From Erysipelotrichaceae bacterium (lineage in GTDB: Bacteria > Bacillota_I > Bacilli_A > Erysipelotrichales > Erysipelotrichaceae): 64,000 nucleotides of DNA. The position numbers and the translations under genes were made by a program. The stretch lies in the NCBI GenBank assembly GCA_017432885.1, contig JAFRIE010000014.1:173336-237335 (forward strand). The letters are read 5' to 3'. A model generated the notes under the pieces. It saw only the letters and a list, made by a program, of their open reading frames with translations, did not search any database and was not told the origin of the DNA. Positions 52,769 through 61,034 of the stretch are shown here, piece by piece (the stretch's first letter is position 1; the number at the start of each line of letters is the position of its first letter).

Positions 52769-53115
52769 TTTTCAACACTTCGGGAAGCGAGAATATCAAT
52801 TCCCAGATTCAAAATGTTCTTATATACCGGATCGCCCATTTGTACAGGCGCTTTTACTTTTATTTCTTTCAGCTGTTTCATCGCATCCATGATCTTCCCT
52901 TTCGGAAGCGGAACAGAGCTGATGACCGGAAGTCGTTTCTGCGTTTCCGATTCAATTTCGATCGTCGTCGTCAATGTCCGCAAGGGATTGGTCAGTTCGT
53001 TTACCGCATAGGTATGTCCTCTAGGACAGGCGTTTCCGTTTACCTGGATCTCGTCCCCCATTTTTTCAACCGTCAGATGGCAGCCTCTCGGGCAGTTGAT
53101 ACAGATCAGATTCAT
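52765..53115 (-). CDS. DUF1667 protein
   Basis: A 116-residue protein. CINCPRGCHLTV (CxxCxxxC) and NACPRGHTYAVNELTNPLRT (further Cys) are typical of DUF1667, a small Cys-rich, probably metal-binding partner of the two flavoproteins. PLPKGKIMDAMKQLKEIKVK is the conserved C-terminal region. It overlaps both neighbours by 4 bases. Known context in Bacillota is exactly GlpA-like, FAD/NAD oxidoreductase, DUF1667. Confidence 0.88.
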   Translation of the reverse strand: MNLICINCPRGCHLTVEKMGDEIQVNGNACPRGHTYAVNELTNPLRTLTTTIEIESETQKRLPVISSVPLPKGKIMDAMKQLKEIKVKAPVQMGDPVYKNILNLGIDILASRSVEK

Positions 53116-54347
53116 TCACATACCTCCCAGAAGAGTTCTCCCTCCAAATGTGCCAGGTCTTCTTTCTTTAAAGCGATTTTCTGCATCTCGCTAGGAACAA
53201 TACCCGGTTTCTTAAAGATTTTGTTTAATCCCTTGCCAAAGACGTGGATCGAACACTCTTTAAAGACTCTGTTGACCCGAAACATGAATTCAATGTCATT
53301 TCCTTTGTGAAAATGTTGAGGAACCATGTAGGATATACCGTTTTGAACGATATTCTCTATTGTTTCCGTTTCGTCTTTACCGTTTTGCACATATGCAGCA
53401 GCAGCCTTTCCGGCTTTTCTTGCTTCAATAGAAACATAATCTACCAGATCATGCACATGCAAAGCATTGCCGCAGGCAAATATTCCTTCCACGGAAGTCA
53501 TATAATAATCATCTACGACTGCGCCTTTGGTCTTAGGGTCCATTCTTACACCCAGATCTTCTATCAGCTTGTTTTCCGGAATCAGTCCGACGGAAAGAAG
53601 CAGACAGTCACATTCGATCTTCTTCTCACTTCCCGGTATCTTTTTCAGCTTATTATCGACTTCAATTAATGTGATCGATTCCAGACGGGAACGACCGTGA
53701 ACCGCTTCCACGGTATGAGACAGATAAAGCGGAATATCAAAGTCTTCCAGACACTGCTTCATGTTTCTGGCAAGACCGTTGGAATAAGGCATCAGTTCGG
53801 CAACGCCGATGACTTTCGCTCCTTCCAGCGTCATTCTTCTGGCCATGATCAGACCGATGTCTCCGCTTCCGAGAATAAAGATCTTCTTGCCTACCAGAAA
53901 ACCTTTCCGGTTCAAATACTTCTGTGCCGTACCGGCTGTATAGACACCCTCACAGCGATTGCCCTTCAGGCCGATTGCTCCGGCAGGTCTCTCTCGACAT
54001 CCGGTCGACATGATGATGGCTTTTCCTTCCAGTTTTTTCATGCCTTCCCGGGTCTGTACAGTAACGACATGTCCCTGTATTTCCGTAGCTGCAGAATCAT
54101 ACAGGAAATGAATACTCTCGTTGTTTTTGATCAGACTGTAGTACTTTTCGGCATAAGCCGGGCCGGATAGTTCTTCATTAAAGGTATGTAGACCGAAACC
54201 GTTATGGATACACTGCTGCAGGATACCGCCATACTCTCTTTCTCTCTCGATGACGACAATGTCTCTTAGACCGTTTTCTGCGGCTCCCAGTGCTGCCGCA
54301 ATACCGGCAGATCCGCCGCCGACGATGACCAGTTCATGTTTTTCCAT
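53112..54347 (-). CDS. FAD/NAD-dependent oxidoreductase
   Basis: A 411-residue two-dinucleotide-binding flavoprotein. IVGGGSAGIAAALGAAENGL binds FAD. IMSTGCRERPAGAIGLKGNR and FILGSGDIGLIMARRMTLEG bind the second nucleotide. GIFACGNALHVHDLVDYVSI closes the FAD site. It is coupled to the GlpA-like gene (TAATG overlap) and to DUF1667. It probably relays electrons from the GlpA-like dehydrogenase to NAD or another acceptor. Confidence 0.88.
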   Translation of the reverse strand: MEKHELVIVGGGSAGIAAALGAAENGLRDIVVIEREREYGGILQQCIHNGFGLHTFNEELSGPAYAEKYYSLIKNNESIHFLYDSAATEIQGHVVTVQTREGMKKLEGKAIIMSTGCRERPAGAIGLKGNRCEGVYTAGTAQKYLNRKGFLVGKKIFILGSGDIGLIMARRMTLEGAKVIGVAELMPYSNGLARNMKQCLEDFDIPLYLSHTVEAVHGRSRLESITLIEVDNKLKKIPGSEKKIECDCLLLSVGLIPENKLIEDLGVRMDPKTKGAVVDDYYMTSVEGIFACGNALHVHDLVDYVSIEARKAGKAAAAYVQNGKDETETIENIVQNGISYMVPQHFHKGNDIEFMFRVNRVFKECSIHVFGKGLNKIFKKPGIVPSEMQKIALKKEDLAHLEGELFWEVCE

Positions 54348-55771
54348 TACAGGTCCTCCTTCGCTAGAGCGGCACAGATGTTAGAACCGGGCCTATCCAG
54401 TCTAATCTCCTTGACATCCTTATGGAGTTCTTCCATCAGAATATTCGTAACATCCGGCTCACAGAACGAACCCTGACATCTGCCCATGCCCGGACGGCAG
54501 CGCATCTTGACGCCTTTCAGAGTCCTGGCTCCGCATTTCCTGTTGATGACGTCCCTGATCTGTCCCATGGAGATCTGTTCGCAGCGGCAGATCAGCTTGC
54601 CGAAATCCGGATCCTTCCGGATGAGTTCTTCCTTTTCTTCATCGGACATCTCTTTCATGTCGATGAACGGTTTTCTTCTGATGTAGTTTTCCCTGGCCTT
54701 GGCTTCCTTGAACTTCGGCAGGATCATGTTTTCGCAAACATCCTTGGCGATGGCCGGAGCGGAGGTCAGTCCCGGAGATTCGATGCCGGCGACATGAATG
54801 AAGCCTTCGATCAAATCGTCTTCCTGAATGTAGAAGTCGTTGAGATCGATGTGCGGACGAAGTCCGGCAAACGTATGGATGAGTTTATGGAACGGGATGT
54901 TCTTGACGGTCTTGGCGACTTCGCTTCTGATGAAGTCCAGACCTTCTCCCGTAGAGTCGTCTTCGACATCCGGCGTAAACTCGCTGTTCGGTCCAAGCAG
55001 AACGTTGCCGTGAACCGTAGGAACAGCCAGAACGCCCTTTCCTTTTTCGGTAGGAATCGGATAGATCACGTGCTTCACGAAAGATCCGTCCAGATGATCC
55101 AGGACGAAGTATTCTCCCTTCTTCGCTTCGACCCTGTAAGGAGACGGTCTAAGCATTCCCGTGATCTCGTCGCAATGTGCACCCGCGCAGTTGACGATGA
55201 CCTTTGTCTTTATCTCGCCGTTGATCAGGAAATGATCTTCTTTCTTTTCGATGCTCTTTACTTCGTAATCGAGTTTCAGCTCTGTTCCGTTGAGCATTGC
55301 CTCTTCCATGGCGGCGATCGTCACTTCCCAGGGAACGATGATCCCGGTCGTCGGCAAAGACAGGACTTTGCTGACGGAGTCGGAAAGGTTCGGTTCATTC
55401 TTGCGCGCTTCATCGCCGTTCAATACTTCGTACGGAACGTTTCTTTCGATACATTGCGAAATCAGGGTATCCAGTTTCTTTTCTTCCTCTTGCGAGGTTG
55501 CGGCGACATATGCGCCGATCGGCACATAGCGTACCTGCAGCTCCCTGCAAAGATCGGGATACATGCGGTTACCCAGCAGATTGTATCTGCATTTCAGGGT
55601 GCCGGGTTTCGGGTCATGACCGGAATGAACCATTGCACTGTTGGCGCCGGTTGCTCCTTCAGCTACATCGCTCTCCTTCTCAACTACTAAAACCTTCAGA
55701 TCATACCTGCTTAAACAGTGGGCGATCAATGATCCTGTAATACCTGCACCGATAATCGTTACATCTACCAT
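54347..55771 (-). CDS. GlpA/LhgO-like FAD dehydrogenase with BFD-type [2Fe-2S] domain
   Basis: A 474-residue flavoprotein. VTIIGAGITGSLIAHCLSRY binds FAD. ANSAMVHSGHDPKPGTLKCR and AGAHCDEITG match the GlpA family. FAGLRPHIDLNDFYI and HVAGIESPGLTSAPAIAKDV follow. The C-terminal CRCEQISMGQIRDVINRKCG and MRCRPGMGRCQGSFCEPDV carry the [2Fe-2S] cysteines. The ATG at 55771 is 7 bases from TATAAT, so probably leaderless; the longer frame adds 20 non-family residues. Substrate is glycerol-3-phosphate or a related 2-hydroxy compound. Confidence 0.9.
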   Translation of the reverse strand: MVDVTIIGAGITGSLIAHCLSRYDLKVLVVEKESDVAEGATGANSAMVHSGHDPKPGTLKCRYNLLGNRMYPDLCRELQVRYVPIGAYVAATSQEEEKKLDTLISQCIERNVPYEVLNGDEARKNEPNLSDSVSKVLSLPTTGIIVPWEVTIAAMEEAMLNGTELKLDYEVKSIEKKEDHFLINGEIKTKVIVNCAGAHCDEITGMLRPSPYRVEAKKGEYFVLDHLDGSFVKHVIYPIPTEKGKGVLAVPTVHGNVLLGPNSEFTPDVEDDSTGEGLDFIRSEVAKTVKNIPFHKLIHTFAGLRPHIDLNDFYIQEDDLIEGFIHVAGIESPGLTSAPAIAKDVCENMILPKFKEAKARENYIRRKPFIDMKEMSDEEKEELIRKDPDFGKLICRCEQISMGQIRDVINRKCGARTLKGVKMRCRPGMGRCQGSFCEPDVTNILMEELHKDVKEIRLDRPGSNICAALAKEDL

Positions 55772-55778
55772 TACCTTT

Positions 55779-55784
55779 ATTATA
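55779..55784 (-). promoter_or_regulatory. -10 of the GlpA-like operon (leaderless)
   Basis: Minus-strand TATAAT ends 7 bases before the ATG at 55771. AAAGG lies in the gap but only 2 bases from the ATG, too close to act as a Shine-Dalgarno. Divergent from the HAD promoter. Confidence 0.6.
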
Positions 55785-55804
55785 AAATACAAAAACGGAT
55801 TTGT

Positions 55805-55810
55805 TATAAT
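55805..55810 (+). promoter_or_regulatory. -10 of the HAD gene (leaderless)
   Basis: Extended -10 TGTTATAAT (55802-55810). Eight bases separate it from the ATG at 55819, so the leader is 0-2 nt. Twenty bases separate the two opposed -10 boxes here. Confidence 0.6.
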
Positions 55811-55818
55811 AGTAAAGC

Positions 55819-56478
55819 ATGAAAGAGACAAAACTGATCATCTTCGACATGGACGGTACGGTCTATGACATGGGCGACATGGCAGAAAATCTCTATGACA
55901 TCTCGGTTGCCTATCTGATGGATCGTTTTCATTACTCCTTCGAGGATGCGAACATCTTCCTTAAAGAAAACCAGATCTTTCCGTATCCCTTATCGGGATC
56001 CAATTCTTCTACCCAGCTGTTTGTCCAGATGGGTGCCGACCTGCATCACTGGAACGAATACCGCAGCGCGCGTTACGACTTCGACAGGATCAGGAAAGAA
56101 AACGCCGTCCGGGAAGAAGACCTGCTGTTTTTCAAGGAAATCGCTCCGATCGTCCTTTTGACCAACAATACCACCAGGAACACAGAACGCGTCCTGGATC
56201 ATATCGGGATCGATTTGACTCTATTCGACAAGGTTCAATGCAACGACGATCCGCGCGCTACCGTATCGAAGGCTTCGGCCATGAAACGGCTGATCGAAGA
56301 ATACGGCATTCTGCCGGAAGAAGCCCTGTCCATCGGAGACCGTTACCAGATCGATGCCAGACCGATGCTGGAACTGGGAGGCAAGGCGATCATCGTCAGG
56401 AACCCTTCCGCTTTCAGAAAGATCATCAGCGATTATCCTGAGCTGAAAAACTGTGAAGATTACACCTGTTATTTCTGA
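55819..56478 (+). CDS. HAD-superfamily hydrolase
   Basis: A 219-residue phosphatase. IIFDMDGTVYDMGDMAENLY is motif I with the nucleophile Asp. IVLLTNNTTRNTERV is motif II, KASAMKRLIEEYG contributes the Lys, and LSIGDRYQIDARPMLELGGK is motif III. It resembles pyrimidine-nucleotidase or phosphoglycolate-phosphatase types. It overlaps the prepilin peptidase gene tail-to-tail by 10 bases. Substrate unknown. Confidence 0.88.
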   Translation: MKETKLIIFDMDGTVYDMGDMAENLYDISVAYLMDRFHYSFEDANIFLKENQIFPYPLSGSNSSTQLFVQMGADLHHWNEYRSARYDFDRIRKENAVREEDLLFFKEIAPIVLLTNNTTRNTERVLDHIGIDLTLFDKVQCNDDPRATVSKASAMKRLIEEYGILPEEALSIGDRYQIDARPMLELGGKAIIVRNPSAFRKIISDYPELKNCEDYTCYF

Positions 56479-57239
56479 AACAGGGAAGAATAGAAACGCA
56501 TGATCGGTTCTCTGTACAGGAGCATGATCAGATAAGCCAGGCAGATTGCCGGAGCAAAAGGAAAGCAGCGACCCTGCTTCTTTTTTATGAACGGGATCCC
56601 GTAGACCAAGGCGATCAGACAGGACAGAAACAGAGCCAGAAGATCTTCTTTAACATTCATGAAGCTGCCCAACATCAGGATCAGGATGACATCGCCGTTT
56701 CCCATCATCTCTTTTCCCGCCAGCCGTTCGCTCAAATGGACGTATGCGTAAAGAAAGACGCTCAGCAGGGAAGATCCCAGAAGCCTGATCATGAACGTTT
56801 CCGCTTCTTCTTTCATCAGAAAGAAAAAGACGATTCTGATTAGAAACAGCAGAAACAATACCGGATCCGGGATCAGCATGCTTTTGGCGTCAGACAGGGA
56901 TATCGTCAGCAGTACGCTTATCAGCGTCAGATTTCCAATCAGTTCTGTGCAGATGCCAAAGCGAAAATAAACCAGTACATAAAGCGTTCCGGCGATGACC
57001 TCGGAACAGAAGCAGAACGGATCGATCGTCTTTTTGCAATAGCGGCATCTTCCTTTCAGAAACAGATAGCTGAAAACCGGGATCAGATCGAAAAACCCCA
57101 GAACATGCCCGCAGTCCGGACATCTGCTTCTGGTCAGAAGACTCTTATTGCATATCGTTCTGTCGCAGATGCAGTTTAGAAAACTGCCTGCGATACTGCC
57201 GCACAGGAACATCATCATTATCATCGGAATGTCTTTCAC
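56469..57239 (-). CDS. A24 prepilin peptidase (ComC/PilD family)
   Basis: A 256-residue membrane enzyme. GSIAGSFLNCICDR, then CPDCGH and CRYCKK (two CxxC pairs forming the zinc-like site), precede about seven helices. Catalytic aspartates are in SDAKSMLIPDP and MGNGDVIL (GxGD). It cuts and usually methylates type IV-like prepilins, here most likely a competence pseudopilin. No pilin or assembly genes are in view. It begins at a GTG with AGGA 7 bases upstream. Confidence 0.88.
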   Translation of the reverse strand: MKDIPMIMMMFLCGSIAGSFLNCICDRTICNKSLLTRSRCPDCGHVLGFFDLIPVFSYLFLKGRCRYCKKTIDPFCFCSEVIAGTLYVLVYFRFGICTELIGNLTLISVLLTISLSDAKSMLIPDPVLFLLFLIRIVFFFLMKEEAETFMIRLLGSSLLSVFLYAYVHLSERLAGKEMMGNGDVILILMLGSFMNVKEDLLALFLSCLIALVYGIPFIKKKQGRCFPFAPAICLAYLIMLLYREPIMRFYSSLFQK

Positions 57240-57347
57240 GGTTTCATCCTAACAGGACAGATTCAGAAACTGTTGTCAATTTCCGATCAGAGTCGTATCA
57301 CTTTCTTGTCGGGAAATCGTCACTTCACAAAACCGACAGAATTGCTA

Positions 57348-57356
57348 TGTTATAAT
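57348..57356 (+). promoter_or_regulatory. Promoter of the HPr-dehydrogenase gene
   Basis: Extended -10 TGTTATAAT, followed by a leader of about 30 nt with AGGAGG 5 bases before the ATG at 57392. A conventional promoter in contrast to the leaderless ones. Confidence 0.7.
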
Positions 57357-57391
57357 TTCCTTGAAGGAGAACGTATCCAAAGGAGGATCCC

Positions 57392-58696
57392 ATGAAAGAA
57401 TTCAGATGTGTCGTAAAAAATCCGATCGGCATCCATGCCCGTCTTGCCGCCCTGCTTGCTCAGCTGTGTGTGGGAATGAAGAGTTCCGTCACCCTTTTCT
57501 GCAATGGAAAACAGGCGAACGGAAACAACGTACTTGAAATACTGGCCCTGAATGCCGTCAAGGGAGATACGGTGACGGTCAAAGTCGAAGGAGGCAAGGA
57601 GGAAGAGAATACGCTTCTGATCAAGGATCTGATCTGCAAGGAGGACTTCAGCGAAGAGACCACGCCGAGCATTCTGAAGATCGCCTTCTTTGGAACGAAA
57701 GACTATGACCGGATCTTCTTCTCGAAACTGGAAGAGGAAAAAGGTCCAGGAACGTACAACTGCGAGATCACCTATCTGGAATCCAGACTGACGCTGGAAA
57801 CGGCAACGCTTGCAAAGGGCTACGATGCGGTCTGCATTTTCGTAAACGACGAAGCGCCTGCCGAAGTGGTAGAAGTCCTGCACGAGGACGGAGTCAGGCT
57901 GATCCTGCTGCGCTGCGCCGGTTTCAACAACGTCGACCTGAAGGCCGCTGCCGAGTACGGGATCAAGGTAGCCAGAGTTCCTGCCTATTCTCCATATGCC
58001 GTTGCGGAACACGCCATGGCGATCATTCAGGAAGCCAACAGAAGGCTGCATAAAGCGGATCGTAAGGTCAGAGACAACAACTTCGCCTTATCCGGTCTTC
58101 TGGGTGTAGACCTCCACAATAAGATCTGCGGCGTCATGGGTACGGGCAAGATCGGAGAATGCTTTGCCAGAATTGCCAGAGGATATGGAATGACCGTGAT
58201 CGGCTGGGATGCCTACCCGAATCAGAAGTTGGTAGAAGAAGGTCTGCTGACCTATGTCGACAAGGACGAACTTCTGAGAAAAGCCGATCTGATCTCTCTA
58301 CATGCTCCGCTGATCATGGGCGAGAACGGAACCTACCATCTGATCGATGAAGAAGCGATAAACAAGATGAAAGACAGCGTCATGCTGGTGAATACGGCCA
58401 GAGGACCGCTGATCGATTCAGATGCGCTGATCAGAGCCTTAAAGAAAGGCAAGTTTCAGGCCGTAGCTCTGGATGTCTATGAAGGAGAAGACGAGAACGT
58501 CTATACGGACAGAAGCGATGAGGCCTTAAGCAGTTCCATTACCGCCAGACTGCAGATATTCCCGCAGCTGGTTCTGACCTCCCATCAGGCATTCTTTACC
58601 AGAGAGGCCATGCAGGCGATTGCCGTCACGACGATGGAAAACGCCCGCAACTTCAACGAAGGAAAAGATCTGGGAAGCGCAGAAGTCAAAGCATAA
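57392..58696 (+). CDS. HPr-like domain fused to a D-2-hydroxyacid dehydrogenase
   Basis: A 434-residue fusion. Residues 1-83 are HPr-like: NPIGIHARLAALLAQL places His at position 15 and Arg at 17, as in HPr, with Leu for the usual Pro18. Position 46 (Ser in HPr) is Asn. Residues about 95-434 are a D-lactate dehydrogenase-type enzyme: GVMGTGKIGECFARIARGYG binds NAD, MLVNTARGPLIDSDAL carries the catalytic Arg, ALDVYEGEDENVYTD the Glu, and SHQAFFTREAM the His (about 398). It has a conventional AGGAGG start. The role of the HPr domain is unknown: it could accept phosphate from the PTS or bind a regulator. Confidence 0.92.
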   Translation: MKEFRCVVKNPIGIHARLAALLAQLCVGMKSSVTLFCNGKQANGNNVLEILALNAVKGDTVTVKVEGGKEEENTLLIKDLICKEDFSEETTPSILKIAFFGTKDYDRIFFSKLEEEKGPGTYNCEITYLESRLTLETATLAKGYDAVCIFVNDEAPAEVVEVLHEDGVRLILLRCAGFNNVDLKAAAEYGIKVARVPAYSPYAVAEHAMAIIQEANRRLHKADRKVRDNNFALSGLLGVDLHNKICGVMGTGKIGECFARIARGYGMTVIGWDAYPNQKLVEEGLLTYVDKDELLRKADLISLHAPLIMGENGTYHLIDEEAINKMKDSVMLVNTARGPLIDSDALIRALKKGKFQAVALDVYEGEDENVYTDRSDEALSSSITARLQIFPQLVLTSHQAFFTREAMQAIAVTTMENARNFNEGKDLGSAEVKA

Positions 58697-58698
58697 CA

Positions 58699-58732
58699 AA
58701 AAGAGCCCTTTCAATGAAACGGGCTCTTTTTT
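58699..58732. terminator. Bidirectional terminator
   Basis: Stem AAAAGAGCCC/GGGCTCTTTT (58699-58708 and 58721-58730) with a 12-base loop and T/A-rich flanks on both sides. It separates the HPr fusion gene from the convergent PfkB gene. Confidence 0.88.
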
Positions 58733-58775
58733 ATACTGCAGAAACCGAACACATGTCATATCTGAAGTTCGGTTT

Positions 58776-59738
58776 TTACTGTGACAGTTTCTGATAGTAT
58801 TCCTGTGCAAGCTTTTTAGCCAGCTGTTCATCTTCAGCGGTATATACCGGCCAAGGCCCGGCCTGCGCAGCGTTGAAGCCCGCCGAAATCGCGGCCATGA
58901 TTCCGGTCATCAAAGGATCTCCATCGGTCTCGCACCAGGCAGCCATCGCCGTACCCGTCGAACAGTTGCCGCAGCCCATGGAATCAACCGATTCAGTGAT
59001 GTCGATCAGTGGTACAAAAACAGCCTGATCTGGAGTAACGACATAGGCTCCCTTGCTTCCGCAGCGGTAGTAGCACATCTCGAATTCAGGAAAACTCTGC
59101 AGCTGTGCGATGATGTCGTCATCTCTATCCCGCGGGATATCAAAAAGGATCTGCGCTTCGTTCCGGTTCAGCGACCAAAGACCGGCAATCTTAACCGCAT
59201 CTTTCAGCTTGTTCAGATTGAAATACGGTTCAGGAAGGAAATTGCTGCCGTATACCAGTTCATACATGAAACGGACCCCGTATTTTTTCCTCATCTTCTC
59301 GATCTTGTTGAAGTAGACCGTATCCGGAATGTGAGGATGATGATAGATCGCAACCGTATCGGCATCGATATTCGCCTCGATCTGTTCCATCCGCAGTTCC
59401 ATCATGCCCTGAAGATAAGTATCATAGACCAGTCCGGAATCCAGACGTCCTGTCTTGTAGGCTCCCGATTCCGTATGCTGCATACAGACATGAGCTGTCC
59501 AGTCCTGTTCGTAATTGACTCCTTCGTCCGTCAGGCCATTGGCTTTCAGCCACGGCAGATAGACATTCGGAAAGTCGAGTTTTCCGCAGTTGGTAACCAT
59601 TTTGACGGACTTGCTCCAGACTCTGATGCCGGATGTGGCATACATTGCCTGACCGCCCATATGTTCCCCGATATCTGTTCCGTCGATCTTCTTTATGCTG
59701 TCAAACAGAACGTTTCCGCATGCAAGATATTTTGCCAT
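58776..59738 (-). CDS. PfkB-family carbohydrate kinase with altered catalytic motif
   Basis: A 320-residue ribokinase-fold protein. ACGNVLFDSIKKIDGTDIGE and HMGGQAMYATSGIRVWSKSV match the N-terminal PfkB half. The C-terminal motif is DSMGCGNCSTGTAMAAW (252-268), where most PfkB enzymes have D-T-x-G-A-G-D; the catalytic-base Asp is Asn258. NRNEAQILFDIP is otherwise normal. It is the last gene of a transport/catabolism operon. Either a subfamily with different catalysis or a non-phosphorylating protein is possible. Confidence 0.8.
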   Translation of the reverse strand: MAKYLACGNVLFDSIKKIDGTDIGEHMGGQAMYATSGIRVWSKSVKMVTNCGKLDFPNVYLPWLKANGLTDEGVNYEQDWTAHVCMQHTESGAYKTGRLDSGLVYDTYLQGMMELRMEQIEANIDADTVAIYHHPHIPDTVYFNKIEKMRKKYGVRFMYELVYGSNFLPEPYFNLNKLKDAVKIAGLWSLNRNEAQILFDIPRDRDDDIIAQLQSFPEFEMCYYRCGSKGAYVVTPDQAVFVPLIDITESVDSMGCGNCSTGTAMAAWCETDGDPLMTGIMAAISAGFNAAQAGPWPVYTAEDEQLAKKLAQEYYQKLSQ

Positions 59739-59750
59739 ATTGAACTCCCG

Positions 59751-61010
59751 TTATGCTTTTGCACCTTTATAGCGTTTTGAAAGCCTGATCGCCAGAAAAG
59801 CCACCAGCATCGCAAAAATGTACAGCAAGGAACCCATTATGAAGGCACCTTTATAGGTATGACCGTAATCATAGAAGAAACCGATCGTGAAATAAAAACC
59901 TCCGCCGATCAGGGAATTGGCCACCATCATAACCGACCAGATATCGGAATAATGTTTCATACCGACAATTTCCTTGGCAAGTAAAGGAGCCTGTACAGCA
60001 TACATGCTGTTGGCCAGACCGACCAGGAACGCGCCAAGAAACAGTAGCGAGTGATTGCTGAAAGCCAGCATAATGACGTTATATCCTATCAGCGAGAACA
60101 ATGCGCCCCAGAGGCATCCCGCCTTCACTCCGAATCTGTCGTTGAGTCTGCCTAGAATGACAGAGCACAGGATCGCACCGATGTTTACAAAAGTATGAAC
60201 ACGGGCACCGAACTCGGTCGATTCAAGCAGCTCCATCGTTGTACATGTGGCAATGTATCCAGGAACCGCCGTGCCATAGCTGTAGCATAAACATGTCACC
60301 CATGCCAGCCAGAAAGATACCTTGCCGAAAGCTTCTTTCAAGGTAAGTCCCCACTGATCGTTCACGGTCTTTGTTTCGGTATCTTCGACTGTTGTCGCTT
60401 CTTCTTGTCCATACGGCCTGCACCCAACCTGTTCAGGTGTCTTGAGCAGGAAGAAGACTTCCGGGACCATCAGCAGGAAACCCAGCAGGGCAATCAGCAG
60501 ATAGGCGACCCGCCAGCCGTACAGCGTAATGAACCTGGCCGAAAGAAGCCCGAAGACGACATTTGCGGCATTGCCTACGGCAATGATGATTCCAAGTACC
60601 GTTCCCGCCATCTTCTTAAACCACATGTTGACGATGACCGGGATCGCAACATAGCCGGTAAAGGCACCGGCGCTGCCGATCAGAAAACCGGAGAAGTAGA
60701 ATCCCCATACGCTCTTGTACGTAAACATCATCGCAATACCGATGACTTCACACAGGGCAGCGATGCCGATCGTCAGTCCCAGTCTTTTGTTGTTGGAAAT
60801 GATCTTGGCGGCAGGCATGTAAAAAATCGACATACCGACCGCATCAATGCTCAGAAACAGGGTAAACTGGTTTACTTTACACCCGAATTCATTTACGACA
60901 GGTGTAATGAAATTTCCTGTCATGCAGCTGGTCGCACCGGCTCCTATCTTCAGGAAGATCAGGGCGATCATAATGATCCAGGCGTAGTGTATCTTTCTAT
61001 TTCTTTCCAT
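59751..61010 (-). CDS. MFS transporter, OFA (oxalate/formate antiporter) family
   Basis: A 419-residue twelve-helix transporter. IHYAWIIMIALIFLKIGAGA, MTGNFITPVVNEFGC, GMSIFYMPAAKIISNNKRLG and GFLIGSAGAFTGYVAIPVIV follow the OFA pattern. The central loop carries EATTVEDTETKTVNDQWGLT. OFA proteins usually exchange small carboxylates. It lies 12 bases from the PfkB gene. Its presence in addition to an ABC permease suggests import of one compound and export of a product. Confidence 0.85.
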   Translation of the reverse strand: MERNRKIHYAWIIMIALIFLKIGAGATSCMTGNFITPVVNEFGCKVNQFTLFLSIDAVGMSIFYMPAAKIISNNKRLGLTIGIAALCEVIGIAMMFTYKSVWGFYFSGFLIGSAGAFTGYVAIPVIVNMWFKKMAGTVLGIIIAVGNAANVVFGLLSARFITLYGWRVAYLLIALLGFLLMVPEVFFLLKTPEQVGCRPYGQEEATTVEDTETKTVNDQWGLTLKEAFGKVSFWLAWVTCLCYSYGTAVPGYIATCTTMELLESTEFGARVHTFVNIGAILCSVILGRLNDRFGVKAGCLWGALFSLIGYNVIMLAFSNHSLLFLGAFLVGLANSMYAVQAPLLAKEIVGMKHYSDIWSVMMVANSLIGGGFYFTIGFFYDYGHTYKGAFIMGSLLYIFAMLVAFLAIRLSKRYKGAKA

Positions 61011-61034
61011 TTCTCTAAATCGTCTCAGGAATCC

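Noticed and set aside
54422..55690. A 422-codon open frame antisense to the GlpA-like gene
   Set aside because: It lies entirely opposite a well-conserved flavoprotein, has no Shine-Dalgarno or promoter, and its protein shows no family motif and a skewed composition (Phe, Arg, Asp rich). Long antisense frames are expected here.
57240..57391. Regulatory RNA in the 152-base gap before the HPr fusion gene
   Set aside because: I find a promoter and a Shine-Dalgarno but no stable conserved-looking structure.
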